Of a stretch of DNA of 64,000 nt, positions 56,419 through 64,000 are shown piece after piece. This DNA comes from Verrucomicrobiales bacterium. Lineage in GTDB: Bacteria; Verrucomicrobiota; Verrucomicrobiia; Verrucomicrobiales; DEV007. Under the pieces are notes generated by a model, which had not been told where the DNA came from, did not search any database, and worked only from the letters and a program-made list of their open reading frames with translations. The DNA lies in the NCBI GenBank assembly GCA_029213195.1, contig JARGNI010000008.1, forward strand, positions 91,525-155,524, given 5' to 3'. The position numbers and the translations under genes were made by a program. Position 1 is the first letter of the stretch, and every line of letters begins with the position of its first letter.

Positions 56419-57987
56419 ATGAGCCATTGGGAAACGTTTCAAAAATCCGTCATTCGCTATCCAGAGCTGGGCTTTGCCCTCGATTCCAGCCGGATGGACG
56501 CGCCAGCCGGGTGGCCGGAAGAACTTCGTGAGAAAATCGATCGGGCGTTTCGCGATCGTGCGGCGATCGAGGCCGGGGAAATCATGAATCCCGACGAGGG
56601 GCGTGCTGTCGGGCATTACTGGCTTCGAAATCCGGACCTCGCCCCGGCGGAGGAAGGGGAATGGATCCGAAAAGTCCGGGCCCAGGTCGAAGAGTTTTCC
56701 CGCCAGGTTCTGAAGGGGGAAATCAAGCCTCCCAACGAGCGAACCTTTCGACATGTCCTTCTCGTCGGGATCGGGGGATCGGCCCTGGGGCCCCAGCTTG
56801 TTGCCAAGGCGCTTCTGCCTCCTCATCCCGCCGTCGATATCCATTTTCTCGACAACACCGATCCTGGTGGCATGGACGATGTCTTCGAGACACTTGGCGA
56901 TGGCTTGGCGGAAACCCTGGTCGTCGTCATCTCGAAATCCGGGGGAACCGCGGAAACCCGCAACGGCATGCTCGAAACGGAAGCCGCGTTCAAGGCTCGC
57001 AATCTCGATTTTTCCAAACATGCCGTCGCGGTTACGGGCGAGGGCAGCAAGCTCGACAACTATGCCGATAGCCAGGGATGGATCACGAGAATACCGATGT
57101 CTGATTGGATCGGAGGTCGAACCTCGGTGATGAGTGCCGTGGGACTTCTTCCGGCAGCGCTCCTCGGGCTGAATATCGATCGCTTTCTTTCCGGTGCGGC
57201 AGCGATGGATGAAAAGACCCGCGTCGATGATGTCTCGGTCAATGCCGCGATGCAGCTCGCCCTGATGTGGTATCACGCCGGGAATGGGAAAGGGGAGAAA
57301 GACATGGTCATCCTGCCCTACTGCGACCGACTCGACCTGATGAGCAAATATCTCCAGCAACTCGTCATGGAATCGATCGGCAAAGAGCATGATCTAGACG
57401 GGAATGTCGTAAACCAAGGGATTGCCGTCTACGGCAACAAGGGATCCACCGATCAGCATGCCTATGTCCAGCAACTCCGCGACGGCCTGAAGAATTTCTT
57501 CGTGACCTTCATCGAGGTCCGATCGACGCGGACCGCGGAGTCCATTGTCGTCGACGATACGGGTGCGACTTCAGAGGATTACCTCCAGGGATTTCTCCGG
57601 GGAACCCGCGGTGCTCTCTATGAAAGTGGCCGACCCTCGTTGACGATTTCTCTGAACGAACTGAATGCCTTCTCTCTCGGAATGTTGATCGGACTCTACG
57701 AACGAGCCGTTTCTTTCTACGCCAGCCTCGTGAACATCAACGCCTATCATCAGTCTGGTGTCGAAGCCGGGAAAAAGGCAGCAGGGGTCTTCCTGGATCT
57801 GTTGGAGCGAGTCCGCACCCACCTCGTTCAGACGGGGGGAGCCGGAGTCGATGCCGAGACCATGGCTGCCAACCTGGGCGAAAGCGATATCGAGGCGGTC
57901 TATCACTGTCTCAACCACCTCGCCGCCAATGGACGCGCCACCCGCAGGGAAGGTTCGGGGCCCGCAGAAGATATCTTTTCCTGCTAG
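56419..57987 (+). CDS. pgi: Glucose-6-phosphate isomerase
   Basis: Interconverts glucose 6-phosphate and fructose 6-phosphate in glycolysis. Start at 56419 (MSHWETFQKSVIRYPELG). 522 residues, resembling the cyanobacterial/chlamydial branch. Phosphate and active-site segments: VGIGGSALGPQLVAK, VVISKSGGTAETRNGM, GGRTSVMSAVG, and GNKGSTDQHAYVQQLRDG (catalytic His/Glu region). A possible promoter (TTGCGC, 18-base spacer, TCATAA) ends eight bases before the ATG. Convergent with hisF, only 14 bases apart. Confidence 0.96.
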   Translation: MSHWETFQKSVIRYPELGFALDSSRMDAPAGWPEELREKIDRAFRDRAAIEAGEIMNPDEGRAVGHYWLRNPDLAPAEEGEWIRKVRAQVEEFSRQVLKGEIKPPNERTFRHVLLVGIGGSALGPQLVAKALLPPHPAVDIHFLDNTDPGGMDDVFETLGDGLAETLVVVISKSGGTAETRNGMLETEAAFKARNLDFSKHAVAVTGEGSKLDNYADSQGWITRIPMSDWIGGRTSVMSAVGLLPAALLGLNIDRFLSGAAAMDEKTRVDDVSVNAAMQLALMWYHAGNGKGEKDMVILPYCDRLDLMSKYLQQLVMESIGKEHDLDGNVVNQGIAVYGNKGSTDQHAYVQQLRDGLKNFFVTFIEVRSTRTAESIVVDDTGATSEDYLQGFLRGTRGALYESGRPSLTISLNELNAFSLGMLIGLYERAVSFYASLVNINAYHQSGVEAGKKAAGVFLDLLERVRTHLVQTGGAGVDAETMAANLGESDIEAVYHCLNHLAANGRATRREGSGPAEDIFSC

Positions 57988-58001
57988 GGAAACCCGTGAT
58001 C

Positions 58002-58784
58002 TCAGCCCGCCTCGACGGGAGGGCGAACGGGCACATCGTGCTGCTTGAGATAAGCCTTCACATCCGAGACGGTGAACTCGCCGAAGTGAAAGATGCTTGC
58101 GGCGAGAACGGCATCCGCCTTTCCTCGATCGAGTACATCGACCATGTGATCGAGAGTTCCCGCTCCACCACTGGCAATTACCGGAATCTCCACGGCATCG
58201 CTGATGGCTGCGGTGAGCTCGAGATCGTAGCCTGCCTTGGTGCCATCGGCATCCATGCTGGTCAGCAAAATCTCTCCGGCGCCCCGCTCAAAGATTTCGC
58301 GGGCCCATTCGATGGCATCGAGGCCGGTGGGAGTCCTCCCGCCGTGGGTGAAAACCTCCCAGCCATCATCGGGCGAATCTCCCCGCCGCTTGGCGTCGAT
58401 CGCGACGACGATGCACTGCGCCCCGAAGGCCTTCGATCCATCGGAGACGACTTGCGGATTGGAAACCGCGGCGGTGTTGACCCCTACTTTGTCTGCTCCC
58501 GCCAGGAGCATCCTCCGCATATCGTCGACCGTGCGAATTCCCCCTCCCACGGTGACCGGCATGAAGCATCGCTCCGCTGTCTTGCGGACCACGTCGACCA
58601 TCGTATTCCGCTCGTCGGAGGAGGCGGTAATATCGAGAAAGACCAGTTCGTCGGCGCCCTGGCGATTGTATTCTACTGCACAATCCACCGGGTCACCGGC
58701 ATCTCTCAGATTGACGAAGTTGGTTCCTTTGACAACACGTCCGTCCGTGACATCGAGACAAGGGATGATTCGCTTGGTCAGCAT
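58002..58784 (-). CDS. hisF: Imidazole glycerol phosphate synthase subunit HisF
   Basis: HisF is the cyclase half of IGP synthase, using ammonia from HisH. 260 residues. TIM barrel with catalytic Asp in [15 protein letters not shown] and in [15 protein letters not shown]; phosphate loops [10 protein letters not shown] and [12 protein letters not shown]. hisH is not in the window. TGCTATGAT, an extended -10 box on the minus strand (core at 58790-58795), ends five bases before the ATG, another possible leaderless start. Confidence 0.97.
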   Translation of the reverse strand: MLTKRIIPCLDVTDGRVVKGTNFVNLRDAGDPVDCAVEYNRQGADELVFLDITASSDERNTMVDVVRKTAERCFMPVTVGGGIRTVDDMRRMLLAGADKVGVNTAAVSNPQVVSDGSKAFGAQCIVVAIDAKRRGDSPDDGWEVFTHGGRTPTGLDAIEWAREIFERGAGEILLTSMDADGTKAGYDLELTAAISDAVEIPVIASGGAGTLDHMVDVLDRGKADAVLAASIFHFGEFTVSDVKAYLKQHDVPVRPPVEAG

Positions 58785-58977
58785 GCCGAATCATAGCAGC
58801 AGTCTGGCACTTTGCGTCTCTTTGAATACTTTTTTTGTGAGAGAAAGCCCCCGTCTTTCCACGAGTTGGACCTCGAAAAGCGGTATTCCGGAAAAAAATT
58901 GGAAAAAAATTACAAAAGTTCTGGTAATTAGGAATGATTAATGGTTAACTTTTCTTAGGTAAATTTCCCGCGATCCT
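58785..58977. other. Divergent intergenic region between hisF and the DUF4912-like gene
   Basis: 193 bases, A/T-rich on the right side. It holds the extended -10 of hisF. For the plus strand no convincing -35/-10 pair was found, though GGTAAATTTCCC lies near the start of 58978. Confidence 0.4.
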
Positions 58978-59394
58978 ATGGAAGCTGTTTCTCTCGACTC
59001 GTCCCCGTCCACCTCACTCTTTTTTGATGATTCTTTTGCGGTCATCCCGAGAAACTGCGACACAGCGGTGGTTTATTGGAATCTCACGAGTGAGCGACAG
59101 CCCTTTCATTCCAAGAGTCGCCTCTGCCTGCAGGTAAACGGAAAAGAGTCTGATGCGGAGGAGTTGATCATCCTCCACCGGGAGTCCGGCCACTTCATCG
59201 TGCCTCTTCTCGCAGAGGATCGCGAGTATTCGATCGCGCTGGGCTGGTCGGATGTGAATGGATTCCGCCCCATTTTCGAGCAGGCCGTCAAGCTCCCAGA
59301 CTATCCCAAGTCTTCCATCGGCGCGATGAGCAGCTCACTCAGCTTCCGCGGGGCTCATTTCTGGCCCAAGGGCTATGGTTCTTCGGTGAACTAA
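58978..59394 (+). CDS. DUF4912-like protein
   Basis: 138 residues. The central part IPRNCDTAVVYWNLTSERQ and the later IVPLLAEDREYSIALGWSDVNGFRPIFEQAVKLP match the DUF4912 pattern (a short beta-domain in which a strand with xVYW is followed by an xALGW-like strand). No signal peptide or membrane helix. Function unknown. xerC follows after 23 bases with a good ribosome-binding site, so they are probably co-transcribed. Confidence 0.75.
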   Translation: MEAVSLDSSPSTSLFFDDSFAVIPRNCDTAVVYWNLTSERQPFHSKSRLCLQVNGKESDAEELIILHRESGHFIVPLLAEDREYSIALGWSDVNGFRPIFEQAVKLPDYPKSSIGAMSSSLSFRGAHFWPKGYGSSVN

Positions 59395-59417
59395 GGCCTC
59401 CCCGGAGGATTCCCATC

Positions 59418-60359
59418 GTGGCGAAACATCACGATTCCAAAGGCTCCCCAGACCCGGCGGGCAACGAGCCGGCCCCCGATCCCTCTCTTTCCGCCTTTCT
59501 GCAGTATCTTCGGGTCGAGAAGAATTCCTCGGAGAGGACCTTGGCGAACTATTCTCATGCCATCCTGAAATTCCGGGATTCATTCTCCGAGTTCCCAGGA
59601 TGGTTTACCGTCGGTGCCGACGACTTTCGAGACTACCTCTACGAATGCATGAAGAGCCAGTGGGCTCGTTCCACGATCCGGCTGCACTTTGCGGCGCTGC
59701 GAAGCTTCTACAAGTATCTCACGAGACGTGAGGGACTTTCGGTCAATCCGCTCCTCGAAGTCCAACTACCCAAGGTGGAGAAAAAACTACCGGTGGTTCT
59801 CAGCCAGGAGCAGGTCATCACCTTGCTCGAGATGCCTTTTCGTGTCGAGCAGCCGAAGCAGGCTGCTACCTGGACGGCCTATCGGGATGCCGCCATTCTC
59901 GAACTCTTCTATAGCTCCGGAGTTCGGCTTGCGGAACTGGCGGCGATCGATGTCGAGGACTTTGATCTCCATCAGGAGTGCATTCGCGTGGTGGGAAAAG
60001 GAAAGAAGGAGAGGGTCTGTCCGGTCGGGACTACCGCTGCCGAGGCGGTTCATAGCTACCGGAACCAGGCGAAGGTAATCCAGGGACCGCTCTTCATCAG
60101 CAAGCTGAGACGCCGGATGACGACTCGTGCGATCTCGGACATTTTCACGAAGTATCACGCGCTCTCGGATATTCCTGTCGATGTCAGCCCCCACAAGTTG
60201 CGTCATAGCTTTGCCACCCATCTGCTCGATCATGGAGCGGATCTCCGGAGTGTGCAGACGCTGCTTGGGCACTCGAGTCTCTCGACGACCCAGATCTACA
60301 CCCATGTCTCGATCGAGCGAATGAAGACGGTCTACGAGAAGACTCATCCACGGGCTTGA
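59418..60359 (+). CDS. xerC: Tyrosine recombinase XerC-like
   Basis: GTG start with GGAGG at a normal distance upstream. 313 residues: a disordered Pro/Asp-rich 20-residue start, a SAM-like domain (FLQYLRVEKNSSERTLANYSHAIL), and the catalytic domain with Arg in SSGVRLAEL, Lys in GKGKKER, HKLRHSFATH, LLGHSSL and Tyr in TTQIYTHV. SGVRLAEL is the XerC version of this motif. Together with the XerD-like protein (34219) it would resolve chromosome dimers at dif; no dif site was identified in the window. Confidence 0.9.
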   Translation: MAKHHDSKGSPDPAGNEPAPDPSLSAFLQYLRVEKNSSERTLANYSHAILKFRDSFSEFPGWFTVGADDFRDYLYECMKSQWARSTIRLHFAALRSFYKYLTRREGLSVNPLLEVQLPKVEKKLPVVLSQEQVITLLEMPFRVEQPKQAATWTAYRDAAILELFYSSGVRLAELAAIDVEDFDLHQECIRVVGKGKKERVCPVGTTAAEAVHSYRNQAKVIQGPLFISKLRRRMTTRAISDIFTKYHALSDIPVDVSPHKLRHSFATHLLDHGADLRSVQTLLGHSSLSTTQIYTHVSIERMKTVYEKTHPRA

Positions 60360-60395
60360 TCCGAGACCTTCGTGCCCCCACCCTGCGGAGAGATC

Positions 60396-62183
60396 ATGGA
60401 AACGGCAGGCGAATCCCAGAAAACACCAGAGGAGGACCCTGGCGATTCAACTGAGTTCGTCGAGAGAAAGCACTTCACCGAGCGAATCTATCGGCAGTTC
60501 GGCTACTCGGTTTTTGGTCTCTCTTTTCTTGCCATTCCGATCGGAGTCATCACAGCGTACGGAGCGTGGGGATTTCTCGCCACCTTCGGATTGCTGGGGC
60601 GCGTTTTGCGAGGAGAGGGGGGAGTCGACCATCGCTGGCTTTCCCTGATCGAGATTTCGCTCGGAGGTCTCCTTTTCGGGATCGTGCTGCATTTCCTGAA
60701 GTGGGAACGGTTTCGAACTCCCGCGCACGTGATTGTCGCGTCCTCGGAGAACGATGGAAAATTGCGTGCCAAGGATAGTCTTCTCACCGCCATAGCCGAT
60801 GCCCTGGCTCTTGCTCTCGCCGCTCCGGTCGGTCGCTATGGCCCTGCGGTCTACCTGGGAGCGAGCATTGGGTCCCTGATTGCCCAGCTGTTGCGACTCA
60901 ATCGAACGAGCATCCGGATCCTCCTTGGGTGTGGAGTCGCGGCCGCAATCTCCTCCGCTTTCAATGCTCCGATCGCAGGGGTAATTTTTGCTCACGAGGT
61001 CATCATCGGGCACTTCCGGCTCCGAGCTTTTGCTCCGATCACCTTGTCGTCGGTAGCGGCGGTGGCGATCACCCGGAGCCATCACATCGAGTATGTTGGT
61101 TTGAAACTCTGGAGCGTGCCGCACCCGATCTCGCTGAACGATTATCCCATCTACCTGCTCATTGGGGTCGGGGCAGCTCTCCTTTCCATGGCCTACATGT
61201 CTGGAATCGTGAACGCGATCCGGGTGGCCGAACGGGCAAGGATCCCGAAGATCATTCAGCCGATGCTGGGAGGATTGATCGCTGGAGGGATCGCCTTCGC
61301 TTTCCCGGAAATCCTGGGCCTGGGAGACAGTGTCTTTCTCTCCGTGCTCGAGCAGGATCCGGAACGGCCTGCCTATGGGATCGCCGCTTTGTTGCTTCTC
61401 TGTGGTGCCAAGCTTGTCGCCAGCGTAAGCTGCCTCGGGCTACGCTACCCAGGGGGAGCCTTCACCCCGGCTCTTTTCATTGGAGGCATGTTTGGTGCCG
61501 CGGTAGGTCTGCTGACGCCTTCGATCGATTTCCAGATCAGCGTTCTTGTTGGAATGGGGGCCCTGGTGAGTTCGGTTATCGGGGCGCCGCTCGCAGTGAT
61601 CCTGATCGTGTTCGAGTTGACGGAGAACTACCAAGCGGCCACGGCCGTGATGGTCGCGGTGGTGGCTTCAAACGCGATCGTGACCCGATATTTCGCGCGA
61701 TCCCTGTTTCATCGACAGATTCGATTCTGGGGGATCGAGATCAATCGCCTCCCCGAACAACGAATTCTCGCGAAACGGACGGTTTCCGAAGTTACGAGGC
61801 GAGAGGTGTTCTCGTTACCCCTGGATCGAACCTTCGGCGAAGTGCGCAACGATCTTGAGAAGCACTACCGGAAAGACGCATACGTGGTCGATGCTACCAG
61901 CAACTTGGTCGGCATCCTGCCTTTTCGGGTCTGGTCTGCAACAGCCGACGAGGAGAAAATCGAGGATTGGATCGAGGATGTCGATTTTGTGCTCACCCAG
62001 GAAGACAGTCTCTGGAGTGCTCTCGAGCGAGTCGAGGAAACCGATGGTCTCGTCTCCGTTCCTGTGGTGGATTCCGAAGAAGGTGGCGAGTTGGTCGGCG
62101 AAGTGTTTGCCTCCGATTTCGCGAGGGAGTACCGCAACGCGGTTCGCCAGGTTCGTCGGGAAGAGGCGAGCGAGGTCGGGTGA
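60396..62183 (+). CDS. ClC family chloride channel/antiporter with CBS domains and Tyr at the gate
   Basis: The ATG at 60396 is chosen because a purine-rich site (GCGGAG) precedes it; the track start at 60372 is GTG. 595 residues, about ten membrane helices. ClC motifs: VGRYGPAVYLGAS, NAPIAGVIFAHEVI, and LRYPGGAFTPALFIGG. The first motif normally reads GREGP; here Tyr replaces the gating Glu at residue 148, while Glu of FAHEV (the internal proton Glu) is kept. The C-terminal ~140 residues look like a CBS pair. Loss of the external Glu suggests it is not an ordinary 2:1 Cl-/H+ antiporter. It follows xerC by 36 bases. Confidence 0.93.
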   Translation: METAGESQKTPEEDPGDSTEFVERKHFTERIYRQFGYSVFGLSFLAIPIGVITAYGAWGFLATFGLLGRVLRGEGGVDHRWLSLIEISLGGLLFGIVLHFLKWERFRTPAHVIVASSENDGKLRAKDSLLTAIADALALALAAPVGRYGPAVYLGASIGSLIAQLLRLNRTSIRILLGCGVAAAISSAFNAPIAGVIFAHEVIIGHFRLRAFAPITLSSVAAVAITRSHHIEYVGLKLWSVPHPISLNDYPIYLLIGVGAALLSMAYMSGIVNAIRVAERARIPKIIQPMLGGLIAGGIAFAFPEILGLGDSVFLSVLEQDPERPAYGIAALLLLCGAKLVASVSCLGLRYPGGAFTPALFIGGMFGAAVGLLTPSIDFQISVLVGMGALVSSVIGAPLAVILIVFELTENYQAATAVMVAVVASNAIVTRYFARSLFHRQIRFWGIEINRLPEQRILAKRTVSEVTRREVFSLPLDRTFGEVRNDLEKHYRKDAYVVDATSNLVGILPFRVWSATADEEKIEDWIEDVDFVLTQEDSLWSALERVEETDGLVSVPVVDSEEGGELVGEVFASDFAREYRNAVRQVRREEASEVG

Positions 62184-62192
62184 GCACGCGAA

Positions 62193-62603
62193 TCACTCGC
62201 TCGAATCGCCTTCCAGCTCGTTGGCTGGGATAAAGCGCAGCGCGGCCGAGTTGATGCAATAGCGCAGCCCGGTCGGTTCGGGCCCATCGGGAAAGACATG
62301 TCCGAGATGGGTGTCTGCTGTCTTGGAGCGAACCTCGACCCGCCGCATTCCGTAGGAAGTGTCTTCTACCTCGACGATCTCGTCCGGATTGATGGGTTCG
62401 AAAAAGCTGGGCCAGCCGGTTCCGCTGTCGAATTTGGCAGCAGAAGAGAACAAGGGTTCGCCGGAGACGATATCGACGTAGATCCCTTCCTCCTTGTGAT
62501 CCCAGTAGTCGTTGTCGAACGGGGGCTCGGTTCCGCCTTCACATGCAACGGAATATTGGCGGCTCGTCAGTTTTTCGCGGAGTTCTTCGAGAGAGTCAGA
62601 CAT
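62193..62603 (-). CDS. msrB: Peptide methionine-R-sulfoxide reductase
   Basis: MsrB reduces the R epimer of methionine sulfoxide in proteins. 136 residues with [46 protein letters not shown] and the catalytic Cys in [11 protein letters not shown]. The two CxxC zinc pairs of many MsrBs are replaced (SGEPLFSS), so it is a zinc-free form. It is convergent with the ClC gene. TAGCCT lies ten bases before the start on the minus strand. Confidence 0.96.
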   Translation of the reverse strand: MSDSLEELREKLTSRQYSVACEGGTEPPFDNDYWDHKEEGIYVDIVSGEPLFSSAAKFDSGTGWPSFFEPINPDEIVEVEDTSYGMRRVEVRSKTADTHLGHVFPDGPEPTGLRYCINSAALRFIPANELEGDSSE

Positions 62604-62718
62604 GGCAGGATTGAGGCTAAATTTCAGGTCTCAGGGATACGTCTCTCGACAGGAGGATGCAAAGGCATCGGGCATAATTCCTCAAAGAAATCGGTTTCCA
62701 ATCCATCGAGATTCACTT

Positions 62719-63345
62719 ATGAGTCTCATTATTATGAATTTTATCAAATTGGCGGCCATTCTCCTCGTTTTTTGCGTTTCCTCGTTGGGAGCCGAGGAAG
62801 AATTCTATGATCTTGAGAGAATCAAGCTGACTAGCGGGAAGGTGTATCATGGGATTCAGATTCTCGAGGGGGACAAGCACGGATTGCTTTTTCGACACAA
62901 GGCCGGGATCGCCAAGATCCCCTTTGAATTTCTATCGATGAATCTGCGCATGCTCTACGAACCGGTGGAAGACGTGCCCGGGGGAGAAGTAGGAGCAGTT
63001 GAAGAAGAAGCGGACGAAAGCAAAGCGCCTGCCGAATCGGAATTTATGGCAACGACGCCGACGGCACCCGTCACTTGGGTGATCCGGACCCGGGTATCGC
63101 AGAATCACAGTCCCTGTGTTTCGGGGAGCGATCGCTTCGGAGTGCCCTCCCTGGGTTACCTTCCCGAGTATCGAGCGCCATGGAAACCACATTGGGGGCG
63201 GTATCCTCTGGCGCTATCCCTCGCGAATCCCAGGTTTCGCGCTCTCGCGGTAGAGGATTTCCTTTCCGTGGTGTATCCGGCCGCCTATCCATGCGCTCCT
63301 CGCGCCTATTCCGTCCCTCTTCGGACATACTACGCGTTTTACTAG
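62719..63345 (+). CDS. Exported protein of unknown function with short beta motif
   Basis: The ATG at 62719 (MSLIIMNFIKLAAILLVFCVSSLGA) gives a signal peptide; the track ORF runs 69 codons upstream through msrB. 208 residues. RIKLTSGKVYHGIQILEGDKHGLLFRHKAGIAKIPFEFLS is a small beta module frequent in exported Verrucomicrobiota and Planctomycetes proteins (LxDGxxYxx...GLxxxHxxGxxxIPFxxL). The rest is a Glu-rich linker and a Pro/Tyr/Ala-rich end (YPAAYPCAPRAYSVP). Function unknown. Confidence 0.75.
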   Translation: MSLIIMNFIKLAAILLVFCVSSLGAEEEFYDLERIKLTSGKVYHGIQILEGDKHGLLFRHKAGIAKIPFEFLSMNLRMLYEPVEDVPGGEVGAVEEEADESKAPAESEFMATTPTAPVTWVIRTRVSQNHSPCVSGSDRFGVPSLGYLPEYRAPWKPHWGRYPLALSLANPRFRALAVEDFLSVVYPAAYPCAPRAYSVPLRTYYAFY

Positions 63346-63409
63346 GACTCAGGGGCTTGTGATCGCTGGAATCGGCATTCCGGCCCTGATCGAAATTAAA
63401 AACGCAGGA

Positions 63410-63438
63410 TTGGCTCGCTGCCGCATTTACGCTATACT
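63410..63438 (+). promoter_or_regulatory. Candidate promoter abutting the 63448 start
   Basis: TTGGCT, 17-base spacer, TATACT, nine bases, then ATGATG. Any leader would be only a few bases long. Confidence 0.45.
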
Positions 63439-63447
63439 TCCGGAATC

Positions 63448-64000
63448 ATGATGGGAACAGAGGACTGGGAAGAACGCCGCGCGACGAATTACACACCGAC
63501 GATTGCATTGGGAATCGCAGGGTTTCTGCTGCTGGTAGTGGGAGCGTTTACCTATCGCGAGCATGTGAAGAATACCTTGGAAAAGGAGTATGCCGAAAAG
63601 GAGCGGGACCTGATGCTTCGTCACGGATACGTGCCTTATCCAGCTGGACAGTCTTTCGGATACAATGGCGCGCCCGGAGCCCAGCCGCCGGGACAAACAC
63701 CCAATCCACAGAATACCCAGGCGCAGATTGGTTTCCAGGGGGCGAATACTCCGTCTGCGGCAAGCAATCCGCAGACACCGACAAATCCGAACAATCTGGC
63801 TGCTGCAGCGGCGATTGAGACCTCGCTTCCAGAGCCGCGGGATCCGGAGCTCGATTCGATCCGCGAGTCCCTGGATCAAGTGCGAGAGCAATCTCGTCGC
63901 ACGGAGCAACAGTATCGCGAGATTACAGGAGATGTGAATCGAAGCTCGCAGGACTCGACTGCGAGCGCGCCGATTCTGTCCGAGGAGGGGATTGGCGATA
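63448..64000 (+). CDS. Single-pass membrane protein with coiled coil and disordered linker (partial)
   Basis: The ORF is open to the window edge, so it is missing from the ORF track. It starts MMGTEDWEERRATNYT, followed by one transmembrane helix (IALGIAGFLLLVVGAF), a charged coiled-coil stretch (HVKNTLEKEYAEKERDLML), a Pro/Gln/Asn-rich linker (GAQPPGQTPNPQNTQ) and a second charged helical part (LDSIRESLDQVREQSRRTEQQYREI). No family recognised; the continuation beyond 64000 is needed. A second ATG follows directly at 63451. Confidence 0.75.
   Translation, partial: MMGTEDWEERRATNYTPTIALGIAGFLLLVVGAFTYREHVKNTLEKEYAEKERDLMLRHGYVPYPAGQSFGYNGAPGAQPPGQTPNPQNTQAQIGFQGANTPSAASNPQTPTNPNNLAAAAAIETSLPEPRDPELDSIRESLDQVREQSRRTEQQYREITGDVNRSSQDSTASAPILSEEGIGD

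Overview
The window reads as a piece of chromosome from a Verrucomicrobiota bacterium, most likely class Opitutae (Puniceicoccales-like). The 16S gene carries the ACACCTACGGGTGGCAGC site (the target of the EUB338-III type probe for this phylum) and the 5' sequence GGATAAGACATGCAAGTC typical of Opitutae. Arylsulfatase-type sulfatases, Tat-exported TIM-barrel proteins and SHD1-type exported proteins fit the same assignment. Coding density is high, GC is moderately high, and many genes have very long antisense shadow ORFs. No prophage, IS element, CRISPR array or conjugation gene is visible; this is mostly core chromosome with some accessory envelope genes.

Layout. 1-9.0 kb: scpA-scpB, an exported TPR/gluzincin protein, an M50-like membrane protein, efp, a CPBP membrane protease and uvrB. 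9.1-12.9 kb: rpoZ, then the classical rpmH-rnpA-yidD-yidC-khpB(jag) cluster on the minus strand. 13.1-16.4 kb: two tandem Deg/HtrA-like genes, one with a catalytic triad and one without. 16.6-24.6 kb: a secretin-like exported protein, a TRIC/YicG channel, a TIGR03643-type protein, ychF, a DUF218 protein, a C39-like cysteine protease, a Nif3 family protein and an L,D-transpeptidase. 24.8-30.4 kb: a complete rRNA operon (16S, tRNA-Ala, tRNA-Ile, 23S, 5S) with promoter, two boxA-like sites and a terminator. 30.5-44.2 kb: a sugar isomerase-like protein, two sulfatases, a Fur family regulator, xerD, a large zinc-ribbon/membrane protein with xPV repeats, an unknown gene coupled to ruvA, and a sensorless hybrid histidine kinase. 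44.2-51.7 kb: an M16 protease, a eukaryote-type hisA, a GT2 glycosyltransferase fusion, rplY, prs and an SHD1 protein gene interrupted by an in-frame UGA. 51.9-64 kb: cysI-cysJ with a divergent Rrf2 regulator, a Dabb protein, pgi, hisF, a DUF4912-like protein, xerC, a ClC transporter with an altered gate, msrB and two exported or membrane proteins of unknown function, the last running off the edge.

How the parts relate. Housekeeping modules dominate: chromosome segregation (ScpAB, XerC, XerD), DNA repair (UvrB, RuvA), membrane protein insertion and RNA processing (the YidC cluster), translation (EF-P, L25, L34, the rRNA operon), sulfite reduction (CysIJ with an Rrf2 regulator), and histidine and PRPP synthesis (HisA, HisF, Prs). 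The most unusual observations are the UGA-interrupted SHD1 gene whose coding signal continues 56 codons to a second stop just before a terminator, the active/inactive HtrA pair, a recurring promoter layout that places the -10 box 5-10 nt before the start codon (suggesting leaderless mRNAs), nine-base repeats coding for xPV linkers in two unrelated proteins, a HisA of eukaryotic type, and a ClC protein with Tyr in place of the gating Glu. Gene starts were adjusted from the ORF track where family alignment, signal peptides or ribosome-binding sites argued for an internal start; no database search could be run.
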